Under the pieces are notes generated by a model. That model did not search any database and was not told the DNA's origin. It saw only the letters and a program-made list of their open reading frames with translations. The position numbers were made by a program, and so were the translations under genes. Shown piece by piece: positions 34,385 to 43,175 of a stretch of 64,000 nt of DNA; position 1 is the stretch's first letter, and each line of letters begins with the position of its first letter. The DNA is from Thermoguttaceae bacterium (GTDB lineage Bacteria; Planctomycetota; Planctomycetia; Pirellulales; Thermoguttaceae), in contig JARKPK010000051.1 of the NCBI GenBank assembly GCA_029975295.1, forward strand, positions 1 through 64,000. The letters are read 5' to 3'.

Positions 34385-36286
34385 ATGACCATCCGCGATA
34401 AGCTCTTGCTGGCGATTGGGGCGCCGCTGCTGGCCGCCTACGGGGCGATGCTCGTCGGCGAGTTTGCGCTCAACCGGCGTTCGTCGCTGGCCGACGCCAA
34501 GCTCTACCTGACCGAGCTGGTCGCCCATCGAGCGGCGGAGTTCGAGCGGCAGGCGGCCGCGGCGGACGAAGTCGTCAGCACGCTGGCGATCGAGGCGGCG
34601 GCTTGGCCCGACTTCACTCTCCCGCGCGTGCAGGCGGCCTTGGAACGGCAGCTTGCGGCAAACGACTACATCTTTGGGATGTGCGCCGCGTTCGAACCGG
34701 CGGGCGGGGCGCCGTCGGCCGTGTATTACTGCCGCGATGGGACGGGCGGTTTGCGCAGGGTCGATCTGGCCGAAGTTCAGCCCAACTTCCGCGAAGCAGA
34801 CTGGTACCGGCCGGCGCGGAGCAAGCCGGAGGCCTTTTGGACCGAGCCGTATTTCGACGCCGGAGTGGGCGAGCGGATCATGTGCACCTTCACGGCGCCG
34901 GTCGTCCAGGGCGGCGCGTTCCGCGGCGTGTTGACGGCCGACCTGCTTACCGACGACCTGATCGACGTTCTCGAGCACCTGGCCGTTGGCGAAGGCTATT
35001 GCCTGTTGATCAGTCCCAGCGGCACGATCATTTCGCATCCCGACCGGTCGTTGGTGATGAACGAAACGATCTTCAGCCTCGCGGAGAAGCGGAACGCGCC
35101 CGACTTGCACGACGTCGGACGGCAGATGATCGCCGGCCAGTCGGGCGCGCAGCCGGTGCGCATAAGCGGCCACGGGCCAGTGCATTGGATCGTGTACGCC
35201 CCGGTTCGCGCCACCGGCTGGTCGCTGGCGGCCGTGGTTGCCGAAAGCGAGGTGACGGCATCGATTCACGCTCGGCTGGCGCGATTGACCCTGTTGCCGG
35301 GAGCGGCCTTGGCCATCATTTTGTTGACGGTTTGGATTGCCTCGGCGCGGATCACCCGTCCGATCGGTCAGTTGGCCGTCGCCGCCGACGCGCTGGCCAA
35401 GGGCGATCTGGAGACGCGCGTGCCCCAAACCGCCGGCGACGACGAGATCGCCCGACTCGGGCGGCGCTTCAACGCGATGGCGGCGGAACTGAAGTGCCAT
35501 ATCGACGACCGGCTCCGCCAGGAGGCGTCGCGAAAGCGGCTCGAAGGCGAACTGGCGGCCGCCCGCGAGATTCAAACGTCGCTTCTGCCGCCGCTGCCGC
35601 CGGCGGAAGAGCAGCGCGGCTACGCTCTGCACGCGCTGAATCTGCCGGCGAAGTCGGTGGCCGGCGATTTCTTCGACTTCTTCATGATCGACGCCGATCG
35701 GCTGGCCTTGGTCATGGCCGACGTTTCCGGCAAAGGACTGCCGGCGGCGTTGTACATGGCAGTGGCCCGCACCACGCTCCGCGATTGCGCCGCGGCCGAG
35801 CTGAGTCCGAAGGCGGTGATGGAAACGTTCAACCGCCGACTGAGCGAAGAAGACACGCGCGGCATGTTCGTCACGTTGTTCTTGGCCTACTACCATCGGG
35901 CGACCGGCGAACTGACGTATTGCAATGCGGGCCATAACCCGCCCTACTTGGTGCGCAACGACGCACCCGGCGACGGCGGCCGAATCGAATCGCTCGGCCC
36001 GACCGGCCCATTGGCAGCTGTCTTTCCCGATGCGACCTACGGCGAGGATCGTCGCACGTTGGCGGAAGGCGATTTGCTTTTCCTCTATACCGACGGAATC
36101 ACCGAGGCCGGCGCCGGCCGTAAGGAGCTGTTCGGTGAGCAACGGCTGGAGAGCTTGCTGCTGGGTCTGGCGGCCGAGCCGGTCGCCGAGGTCTGCCGAT
36201 CGGTGCTTCAGGCCGTCGGCGAGTTTGCCGAAGACGGATTCGACGACGATGTTACGATGCTCGCCCTCCGCCGCCGGACCGACTGA
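34385..36286 (+). CDS. RsbU-type PP2C (SpoIIE) phosphatase with extracellular Cache and HAMP domains
   Basis: 633 residues. Transmembrane helix ~7-28; a large extracytoplasmic dCache-like sensor (~30-295) with FREADWYRPARS, YFDAGVGERIMCTFTAPV and GYCLLISPSGTIISHPD; a second membrane helix (LPGAALAIILLTVWIAS); a HAMP domain with RITRPIGQLAVAADALAKGDLETRVP. The catalytic SpoIIE/PP2C domain has AREIQTSLLPPLPP, SVAGDFFDFFMIDADRLALVMADVSGKGLPAALYMA, CNAGHNPP and FLYTDGITEAG. It should dephosphorylate a STAS antagonist in response to an external ligand. Probable partner: STAS protein at 32456. GTG 34373 is an alternative start. Confidence 0.92.
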   Translation: MTIRDKLLLAIGAPLLAAYGAMLVGEFALNRRSSLADAKLYLTELVAHRAAEFERQAAAADEVVSTLAIEAAAWPDFTLPRVQAALERQLAANDYIFGMCAAFEPAGGAPSAVYYCRDGTGGLRRVDLAEVQPNFREADWYRPARSKPEAFWTEPYFDAGVGERIMCTFTAPVVQGGAFRGVLTADLLTDDLIDVLEHLAVGEGYCLLISPSGTIISHPDRSLVMNETIFSLAEKRNAPDLHDVGRQMIAGQSGAQPVRISGHGPVHWIVYAPVRATGWSLAAVVAESEVTASIHARLARLTLLPGAALAIILLTVWIASARITRPIGQLAVAADALAKGDLETRVPQTAGDDEIARLGRRFNAMAAELKCHIDDRLRQEASRKRLEGELAAAREIQTSLLPPLPPAEEQRGYALHALNLPAKSVAGDFFDFFMIDADRLALVMADVSGKGLPAALYMAVARTTLRDCAAAELSPKAVMETFNRRLSEEDTRGMFVTLFLAYYHRATGELTYCNAGHNPPYLVRNDAPGDGGRIESLGPTGPLAAVFPDATYGEDRRTLAEGDLLFLYTDGITEAGAGRKELFGEQRLESLLLGLAAEPVAEVCRSVLQAVGEFAEDGFDDDVTMLALRRRTD

Positions 36287-36692
36287 TTCCGCCGGAAGCG
36301 GCGGCAAGCGCCAATGGGCGGAAGCATTGCCCGACGTTCGCTGCTTCTCGGCGGCATCCGATCTGTCCGGCGGTGTTCACACTATTCTCACAGCGTTTGG
36401 CATCTTCCAGCGGCGCTTGCTCCTTTCAGGCAGCATTCGCTCTCTTCGGGCGACGTTCCCTTGGGCTGACGGCGTTCCACCCTGGCCGCCGAAGATGCGA
36501 TGCGGGGATTGTATTCGTCCCGCTGGTGGCCATGACCCCCCGGGCGATTCCGACTCCCTTCCGACGGGCGAGCCGGCAGGCGATAATGACCCGGTGGGAA
36601 CGTGAACGCTTTTGCCGAAGCCGCGGCAGCCGATGCCGAGAACCGGGCTGCTCGGCCGTGTTCCCGCAACGATCTCGGCTCGGGCTGCAACG
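36287..36692. other. Intergenic region dominated by a degenerate minisatellite
   Basis: 406 nt. Contains the ~19-20-bp repeat block at 36345-36481; no gene recognised. Confidence 0.5.
36345..36481. repeat. Degenerate tandem repeat, 19-21-bp unit, seven copies
   Basis: Unit starts at 36345, 36364, 36383, 36403, 36424, 36443 and 36462. Consensus about TNTTCNGGCGGCGTTCGCTC, e.g. TTCTCGGCGGCATCCGATC, TGTCCGGCGGTGTTCACAC and TTTCAGGCAGCATTCGCTC. Period is steady although bases have diverged. Confidence 0.6.
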
Positions 36693-37580
36693 ATGAGCAA
36701 TCACGCTAGTGCGCAATCGTCTTCCTCGCTGCCGCGCGCCATCGTGTTGGGAGCGACCAATCGGCTCGATGTCTCGCGGCGGGCCGAGGAGTTTCAGGCC
36801 ACGATCGAACGACATTGTCGAATCGTGGCCACCGATTTTTCGGGCCGAGCCGATCTGAGCAGCGTCGAGGCCGATCTGGCGATCGTGCTCGGCGGCGACG
36901 GCTCGATCATGCGGGCCGCCCGACAGATGGGCGATCACCAGCTTCCGGTTGTGGCTGTCAATTTAGGGAAGTTGGGGTTTTTGGCGGATGTTTCGGCCGA
37001 CGAGCTGGAGAATGTCCTTCGCGAGTATTGTGCGGGCCGTTTGGTGGTTCTCAATCATCTGATGTACGGTTGCTCGCTGGTTCGACACGGCGAGCGCCTG
37101 TGGCACCAGTTGGGGCTGAACGACGTGGTTGTTCACGCCGGCACGCCGTTTACGATTCTCAACGTCGATCTGTTTGTCGACGGAGAGCTTGCCACAACAT
37201 ACACTTGCGACGGCGTAATCATCAGCACGCCGGTCGGTTCGACGGCCTATTGCCTTTCGGCGGGCGGGCCGATTTTGTGCAAAACGCTGCGGGCGTTCGT
37301 GATCTTGCCGATCAGCCCTCATACGCTCACCAACCGGCCCGTGGTCGATTCGGCCGAGCGGGTGTACGAACTGGTGGTCGAGCGGCCCAACGCGGGGACC
37401 AGCGTGGTGGTGGACGGGCGCGTGTTGGGCACGCTTTTGCCGGGCGATCGGGTTCGCGTCGAGCAGGCGGCGGTCACTTTCAAGCTTGTCGCTGCGCCCG
37501 GACATAGCTATTATCGCACGCTCCGCGACAAACTGGGTTGGGGCGGGCGGCTTCGCCCGACCAACGGCCCGGCCGGGTGA
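36693..37580 (+). CDS. nadK: NAD kinase
   Basis: 295 residues. Phosphorylates NAD to NADP. Signatures: LAIVLGGDGSIMRAARQ (GGDGS nucleotide site), VNLGKLGFLADVS, GLNDVVVHAG, CDGVIISTPVGSTAYCLSAGGPIL and LPISPHTLTNRPVV. ATG 36693 leaves a short Ser-rich N terminus before the fold; the frame continues upstream without protein-like sequence. Confidence 0.95.
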   Translation: MSNHASAQSSSSLPRAIVLGATNRLDVSRRAEEFQATIERHCRIVATDFSGRADLSSVEADLAIVLGGDGSIMRAARQMGDHQLPVVAVNLGKLGFLADVSADELENVLREYCAGRLVVLNHLMYGCSLVRHGERLWHQLGLNDVVVHAGTPFTILNVDLFVDGELATTYTCDGVIISTPVGSTAYCLSAGGPILCKTLRAFVILPISPHTLTNRPVVDSAERVYELVVERPNAGTSVVVDGRVLGTLLPGDRVRVEQAAVTFKLVAAPGHSYYRTLRDKLGWGGRLRPTNGPAG

Positions 37581-37729
37581 GGCTTGCCCGGCACTGTGCG
37601 AGCGTGTGGCGCCGCGCACGGTGTGGTCGGCCATACGCCCAGTCGCGGCGGAACGATCCGGTCGCGGCCCGCGTCGAAGCCCCGAGGCCGGACCGAGAGC
37701 CCCCTTCGAACGCCCGAAAGGAGTCGGCC

Positions 37730-38803
37730 GTGGCAGGACTTAATGAAATCCTTGGAAACGGAACGCGGCATGGTCGCCTTGTGCGTGCGATCGGCCGAGC
37801 TGCTTCGCTTGCGGCCGCCTTGCCGGTGGCGTGGGCCTTCTTCGGGTGGGGCGCGGGGATGGCCGGCGGGTTGCTTTGCTTGGCGACGTGCGGCCGGGCC
37901 TGGGCGGACGAAGGCCAAGAGCCGTCGAAGTACGAGCTGCGTTATCGCTTCGTTCCCGGCGAGACGATCCGTTGGAACGTCGTTCACCGCAATCAGGTGA
38001 AGACGACCGTGGCCGGGGCGACCAAAACGGTGGAAACCGCCAGTCGCTCGGTCAAGGTGTGGCGGGTGCAGCGGCTGGAGGCCGACGGATCGGCGGTGTT
38101 CGAGCAGGCAGTGGAAGACATCGACATGCGCCATCACCTGAGCGGCTGCGACGAAGTGCGCTACAACAGCCGGACCGACAAGGAGCCGCCGCCGGGGTTC
38201 GACGATGTCTCGTCGGCCGTCGGCGTGCCGCTGGCAACGTTGACGATCGATCCGTGCGGCCGGGTGGTGAAACGCGAGCAGAAGACGGTGAAGGCCCAGG
38301 CCCCGGCGCAGGGCGACATCACCATGCCGTTGCCCGAGCAGCCTGTTGCCGTGGGAGAAACCTGGAATAAGCCCAGCGAGGTGACCGTGACGGCCAAGGA
38401 CGGCCGCTTGATCCGCGTGAAGATGGAGCAGCGGTTCACGCTGGAAGAAGTGAAGACCGGCGTGGCGCGGATCCGCATGAGAACGCTGGTTCTCACGCCG
38501 ATTCGCGATCCGGCCGTCGAGGCGCAAGTGGTGCAATTCGCCGCCGACGGCGAGATTCGGTTCGACATCGAGGCCGGCCGCATCCGCAGCCAACGCACCG
38601 AGGTGGATCGGCATGTGGTCGGCTTCCGCGGAGAAACCAGCAGCATCCGATACGTAACGTGCTTTGAGGAAGAGCTGCAAAGCCAATCCGCGCGCTCGAC
38701 GGCTGCCACGGCAGGCGCGGCCGAGCGGCCGTCGTCGGTTGCCGACCGGCCGACGGAATTGCCGGCGCGAGTCGCCGAGGCGGGCCGGCAGGCCGTCCGC
38801 TGA
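37730..38803 (+). CDS. Secreted protein of unknown function (DUF6263-like)
   Basis: 357 residues. The signal segment is GAGMAGGLLCLATCGRAWA. The mature part begins YELRYRFVPGETIRWNVVHR and is all-beta in character, with repeated phrases GDITMPLPEQPVAVGETWNKPSEV and FTLEEVKTGVARIRMRT. This resembles the family of secreted planctomycete proteins often labelled DUF6263. A low-complexity Ala/Arg tail follows. GTG start with GAAAGGAG 6 nt upstream. Confidence 0.65.
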   Translation: MAGLNEILGNGTRHGRLVRAIGRAASLAAALPVAWAFFGWGAGMAGGLLCLATCGRAWADEGQEPSKYELRYRFVPGETIRWNVVHRNQVKTTVAGATKTVETASRSVKVWRVQRLEADGSAVFEQAVEDIDMRHHLSGCDEVRYNSRTDKEPPPGFDDVSSAVGVPLATLTIDPCGRVVKREQKTVKAQAPAQGDITMPLPEQPVAVGETWNKPSEVTVTAKDGRLIRVKMEQRFTLEEVKTGVARIRMRTLVLTPIRDPAVEAQVVQFAADGEIRFDIEAGRIRSQRTEVDRHVVGFRGETSSIRYVTCFEEELQSQSARSTAATAGAAERPSSVADRPTELPARVAEAGRQAVR

Positions 38804-38953
38804 CCGCGCTCGTCGAGGCGGCGAATCTCCGAAAACGGTTCCTTGATCTTCGGAAAGGCAACACGGCCGCGCGGTCGCATTCGGCGCACCGGCGACCGCT
38901 CTTCGTCCGTCGGTTCCGTGGCCTTGTTGTTCCCAGCAGCCGCACTTTGCATC

Positions 38954-40387
38954 ATGCCGCCCGAGCAGTCCCACGATTCAACGTCCTTGTCGCCGGCCGC
39001 TGATTCGGCTTCGTCGGCGCCGACGGCCGCAGCGGAACCGTTGCCGCGGCGCGAGGGTTCGCTTGCCCGGCGGCTGGCCGAGCTTGCAGCAATCTTTTTC
39101 CGCATCGGCGCCACCAGTTTCGGCGGGCCGGCCGTCTATATCGCTATCATGGAGGAAGAGACGGTTCGGCGACGCGCATGGATTTCGCATCAGCGATTTG
39201 CCGATTTGGTGGGCGTGACGAATCTGATCCCCGGTCCGAACGCCACCGAAGTGGCCCTGCACATCGGTTACCAACGGGCGGGCTTGTTGGGCATGTTGGT
39301 TGTGGCCGCGGCCTACATTACTCCCTCGGCGGTGATTTCCGGCCTGCTGGCCTGGGGCTACGTGCGCTACGGCGCTTTGCCGGCTGTGGCCCCGCTGCTC
39401 GAAGGCATGAAGCCGGCGGTGATTGCCATTTTGGCCGGGGCGTTGCTGCGGCTGTTGCCCTCGGTGCTGTGTGGGCCGCAACAATGGTTGATTGCGGCCG
39501 GGGTGGTCGGGGCGGCGCTGGCCGGGTTTGCCGAGGTTCCGACGTTCTTTGCCGCGGCCGTGTTGGGCGCGCTGTTGATCTATGCAACCCGTGGCACGAC
39601 CCGGCACGACGGCGGCGGCGAGAATGATGATCGTTCGTCGTCGGGCGGTGCGGCCGGGCTGTCCGGCAGTGCCGCGATCACGCTGAGTTCAGCGGCCTTG
39701 ATGCGCGCAGGCGGGCAGCCTGCGGACCCTCAGGCGATTGAAGCGGCGACCGGCGGGGCGGCCACCGTCACTGGTTCGACTGCGGCGGCGGCAACAGCCG
39801 GTGCAGCGACGGCCGGTGCGGCAACGACTATGGCCGTTGCGGCGCCGTTGGCGTCGGGCATTGGGGCGGTTACGGCGGCTCAGGTGTGGTGGTTCTTTCT
39901 GAAGATCGGCGCGGTGCTCTACGGCAGCGGGTATGTGATTGCCGCCTACATCCAGGGCGAATTGACCGCGCCGCCTTGGAATCTTTCGACGCAGCAAGTG
40001 CTCGACGCCTTGGCGGCCGGACAGATCACGCCCGGTCCATTCGTCTCGACCGCCGGTTTCGTCGGCTATCTGCTGTGCGGCTGGCCGGGCGTGCTGGCCG
40101 CCACGGTGGCGATCAACACGCCGGCGCTGATCCTCGTGGCGCTGAGCCATCGGTGGATCGAGCGCTGCCGCCGCTGGCGCTGGACGGCCGGGGCGCTCGA
40201 TTCCGTCAACGCGGCCGCGCTGGGTTTGATGGCGGCCGTATGCTTGCAGTTGGGCGCGGCCGCCTTGGGCGGCGCGGCGCCGGCGGTGATCTTTGGGATT
40301 GCCTTAGCGCTTTCGTTGCGCTGGCGCGTCGGACCGGTTTGGTTGGTGGCCGGCGGCGCTGCCGCGGGGCTGCTTCTGTTTCGATAA
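38954..40387 (+). CDS. chrA: Chromate transporter (ChrA, CHR family, two-domain)
   Basis: 477 residues. Two homologous membrane halves: IFFRIGATSFGGPAVYIAIMEEETVRRRAWIS...LIPGPNATEVALHIGY in the first, and FLKIGAVLYGSGYVIAAYIQGELTA...QITPGPFVSTAGFVGY in the second. The G-SFGG and PGP motifs are those of CHR proteins. ChrA exports chromate by a proton-coupled mechanism; some family members carry other anions. The halves are joined by a ~100-residue Ala/Gly/Thr-rich low-complexity linker, longer than usual. Confidence 0.9.
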   Translation: MPPEQSHDSTSLSPAADSASSAPTAAAEPLPRREGSLARRLAELAAIFFRIGATSFGGPAVYIAIMEEETVRRRAWISHQRFADLVGVTNLIPGPNATEVALHIGYQRAGLLGMLVVAAAYITPSAVISGLLAWGYVRYGALPAVAPLLEGMKPAVIAILAGALLRLLPSVLCGPQQWLIAAGVVGAALAGFAEVPTFFAAAVLGALLIYATRGTTRHDGGGENDDRSSSGGAAGLSGSAAITLSSAALMRAGGQPADPQAIEAATGGAATVTGSTAAAATAGAATAGAATTMAVAAPLASGIGAVTAAQVWWFFLKIGAVLYGSGYVIAAYIQGELTAPPWNLSTQQVLDALAAGQITPGPFVSTAGFVGYLLCGWPGVLAATVAINTPALILVALSHRWIERCRRWRWTAGALDSVNAAALGLMAAVCLQLGAAALGGAAPAVIFGIALALSLRWRVGPVWLVAGGAAAGLLLFR

Positions 40388-40541
40388 TCCCTGCGGCGCG
40401 CATGCGCGCTGCGGCGCTCCCTTCTCGGCAGCGCTTGCCGCGATGCTCTGCGGTGCGATAATCGTAGAGACCATCATGGGCGGCGGCCTTTGCAGCGCAG
40501 TCGCGGCGCGGGGGCCTGATCGGCACAGGGAGGGCAACGGC

Positions 40542-41309
40542 ATGGCCTCGACAGATTCCGGCTTGCACGGTGAGCGGGGTGGTTCTCAGTTGCCGGGCAA
40601 CGGCGCGGCCGACGACGATCTCGCGCTCGATCGGCGGCAGTTGGTGCGCGCCGCTCAACTGGCCGCGATCGAACGACTGGCCGCCAGCTTGGCCCACGAC
40701 TTGCGCAATCCGCTGGCTGTGGTGCGCAACACCGTTTATGTGATCAAGCGAAAGCTGGCCAAGGGCGAAACAACCCAGGCGCTGGAATACCTCGATTTGA
40801 TCGATCGCGAGCTTTCGACGACCGACCGCATGATCCGCGAGTTGGTTGCCATGACCCGTGGCGAAGCGCCGCGGCGGCAACCGGTTGAGTTGGACGAATT
40901 GCTCGCCGCGGCCCGCGATCGCCTGCCCGCGGGGCTGCGCATCCAGTGGACCCGCGAGGGCCCCGGGCTGACTTTGCATTTGGATCGCGATCAATTTGTG
41001 CAGGTGTTCGGCAACCTGTTTCTCAACGCGGCGCAGGCGATGGGCGGAGAAGGGGGGACGATCAGCGTGCGTTCCCGCGCCGGCGACGAGGCCGACGAGA
41101 TTCGTGTGATCGACACCGGTCCCGGCATCGCGCCTGAGCTGGCCGAGCAGGTGTTCGAGCCGTTGTTCACGAGCCGAAAGTCGGGCGCAGGGTTGGGTTT
41201 GACGATCTGCCGCCAGATCGTCGAGCGGCACGGCGGCACGATCAGCGTGGAACCCAACGCGCCGGGGGCGGTGTTGTGCATTCGTCTGCCGCGCGCGCCG
41301 TTCGAGTGA
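40542..41309 (+). CDS. Soluble histidine kinase without sensor domain
   Basis: 255 residues. H box ERLAASLAHDLRNPLAVV with phospho-acceptor His52; N box FVQVFGNLFLNAAQAM; G1 DTGPGIAPEL; F/G2 LFTSRKSGAGLGLTICRQIVERHGG. It is an HPK4-like kinase domain with only ~40 disordered residues in front: no membrane helix, PAS or receiver domain. No response regulator gene is adjacent. GGGAGGG ribosome site before the ATG. Confidence 0.9.
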   Translation: MASTDSGLHGERGGSQLPGNGAADDDLALDRRQLVRAAQLAAIERLAASLAHDLRNPLAVVRNTVYVIKRKLAKGETTQALEYLDLIDRELSTTDRMIRELVAMTRGEAPRRQPVELDELLAAARDRLPAGLRIQWTREGPGLTLHLDRDQFVQVFGNLFLNAAQAMGGEGGTISVRSRAGDEADEIRVIDTGPGIAPELAEQVFEPLFTSRKSGAGLGLTICRQIVERHGGTISVEPNAPGAVLCIRLPRAPFE

Positions 41310-41407
41310 TTGCGCGAGCAACGCAGCGGGCCGCTCGCCGGTCTTATGCGACACGCGCCTGCGCGAAGGCTGCCCGCAACATCTGCCCAGCGGTCGAACG
41401 GGCTGCT

Positions 41408-42910
41408 TCAGCGGGCATCCGCTTCGGTGTGCGGGCGAGCCAGGTAGGTTTGCCGGATGGCCGCCAGGGCGCGGAGCACCTGTTTCGGCTGGCCGTGGGC
41501 GTCGAACAGGCCCGTGCCGGGGAAGTCGTGGGGCTCCGCTTCGGTGAGCGTGTTCCAGAACACTCCCTGCACGTAGGGCTTTGCCAAGATCATCGAGACG
41601 TAGCGGGCGACGAACGACCATTGGGCCTTGGGCGACCAACTGCCGTCGAGCAGCGACGCATTTCGCACGGCCAGAGAGTCGGGGCCGGTTCCGCCGGGCA
41701 CGCCGAGCGAAATCCACAGCGGCAGTTGAAAGCCGCTCCACAGATCGAGGTGGCGGCTGAACTCGAACAGCGTGCGCGCCTGCGTGCCGCCCGGGTGAAA
41801 GCCGATGTTCAGCTCCCACATCAGCCCGCCGAGCTTCAGCTCGGCCTGCACCATCGCATCGACGTAGTGCAGCGGCGGCACATCCATCGGTCGCCGCGCA
41901 AGGTATTCGCCCCAGGGTTGATCGAAGCTGACCAGCACCGGCGTTTGCGGATCGAGCGAGGCGACCAGTTCGACCAAATGCGCGGTCAACCGCAGCTTGT
42001 CTTCTTCGGAGAGGCCGAGCACGTTGCCGGTGTTCACCCTTCCGGCCACAACCCACGCGCCGACGCGCCCGCGATAGCGTTCCACCGCCGAGCGAACGTA
42101 GGTCGAGGCGAACCCGGCGATTCCCTCCAGGTCGCCCTCCCAAAGGCAAAGCCAGTCGGGCAGTCCTTGCGGATCGAAGAGCAGCAACGGGCCGGCGCAG
42201 ATCTTCGCGCCTTGCTCGGCGCACCACTGAATCTGCCGATCGGCCGGCGACCAATCGGGCGTGCCCTCGACATCTTCGATTTGGCGCCAGCGGATGGGCA
42301 CTTGAAAGGCGGAGAAGGCCGAGGTCAACAGCGGCGCTGCGGCCGGATCGATCGGGCGCAGGCCGACATCGCAGCCCAGCCAGCCGGACATCCGCGTTCC
42401 GGTCCGGCGCCCCGAGTAGGCGGCCGCCTCGACGTAGGCCGCTGCCAGCGCATCGCCGGCGTCGAGGGCCGAGGCAATCGCGGCTTCGGCCCATTGGGCG
42501 GAAACCGGCGGGTCGCTCCGGCGTACGGCGGCGCGCGCAAGCTGCTTGACGGCTTGTTCGGCCTGGCTAACGACGGCGGCCGGCGGCGCCAATCCGATGG
42601 CTTGCCAGTCGGACAACTGATTGCGCAACTGGCACACCGTGCCGCGGGCCAATTCGAGCGGCAAGAGATAGGGCTCGGGCGTTTCCATCAAACTGCCGGT
42701 GACCAGTGTCACCCAGCCTCGGCCCGGCGCCGGCCAGGGCAGATGCAGCCTGCCCGATTCCGCCGCCCCGCGCGACAGGATCAGATGCCCGTTTTCCACG
42801 CTCCAACGGACGGGCCAGCAGCCGCGGTCGATGCCCGAAAGCAGCGCCTGCTGCGCGATCTCTTCGGTTAGGCGGTCGGGCGGCTCGACTTGGAAGCGGT
42901 AGGTTCCCAT
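41408..42910 (-). CDS. Glycoside-hydrolase-like protein (GH10-like TIM barrel)
   Basis: 500 residues, no signal peptide. The N-terminal ~150 residues look like a beta-sandwich (YRFQVEPPDRLTEEIAQQALLSG, GRLHLPWPAPGRGWVTLVTGSLM). The C-terminal part has barrel-like strands: RMSGWLGCDVGLRP, VGAWVVAGRVNTGNVLGLSEEDKLRLTAHLV, TPVLVSFDQPWGEYLARRP and GLMWELNIGF. The organisation resembles planctomycete proteins annotated near GH10 xylanases, but I cannot place both catalytic Glu residues with certainty. Start at ATG 42910; ribosome site weak. Confidence 0.5.
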   Translation of the reverse strand: MGTYRFQVEPPDRLTEEIAQQALLSGIDRGCWPVRWSVENGHLILSRGAAESGRLHLPWPAPGRGWVTLVTGSLMETPEPYLLPLELARGTVCQLRNQLSDWQAIGLAPPAAVVSQAEQAVKQLARAAVRRSDPPVSAQWAEAAIASALDAGDALAAAYVEAAAYSGRRTGTRMSGWLGCDVGLRPIDPAAAPLLTSAFSAFQVPIRWRQIEDVEGTPDWSPADRQIQWCAEQGAKICAGPLLLFDPQGLPDWLCLWEGDLEGIAGFASTYVRSAVERYRGRVGAWVVAGRVNTGNVLGLSEEDKLRLTAHLVELVASLDPQTPVLVSFDQPWGEYLARRPMDVPPLHYVDAMVQAELKLGGLMWELNIGFHPGGTQARTLFEFSRHLDLWSGFQLPLWISLGVPGGTGPDSLAVRNASLLDGSWSPKAQWSFVARYVSMILAKPYVQGVFWNTLTEAEPHDFPGTGLFDAHGQPKQVLRALAAIRQTYLARPHTEADAR

Positions 42911-43175
42911 CGTGTGCGGCGGACAATGACCGGCGAATGCCCCCGAGTTCACCCACGACCGACAGTGCGGCACGCGGCAACGCTCCGATTCAGTCTATCG
43001 GCCGCACGCGCGACGGACAAGCGCGCTAAGGCGAGCCTGTTGCGTGAAAACCGGCCGCACAGGCTTGCGAATTGGACCTGAGTCGGGCCGATTGGGCTGC
43101 CGGTGGAATTGGGCCGTTGTTGCGTGCGTCGTCGCTGTCGTCGGCTCGGCGGACGGGAATGCGCAACCGGCCGGC

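Noticed and set aside
34304-36307. Long minus-strand frame of 667 codons opposite the PP2C phosphatase gene.
   Set aside because: Shadow of a high-GC gene: Arg/Gln-rich, no ribosome site, no recognisable fold, while the plus-strand protein has complete motifs.
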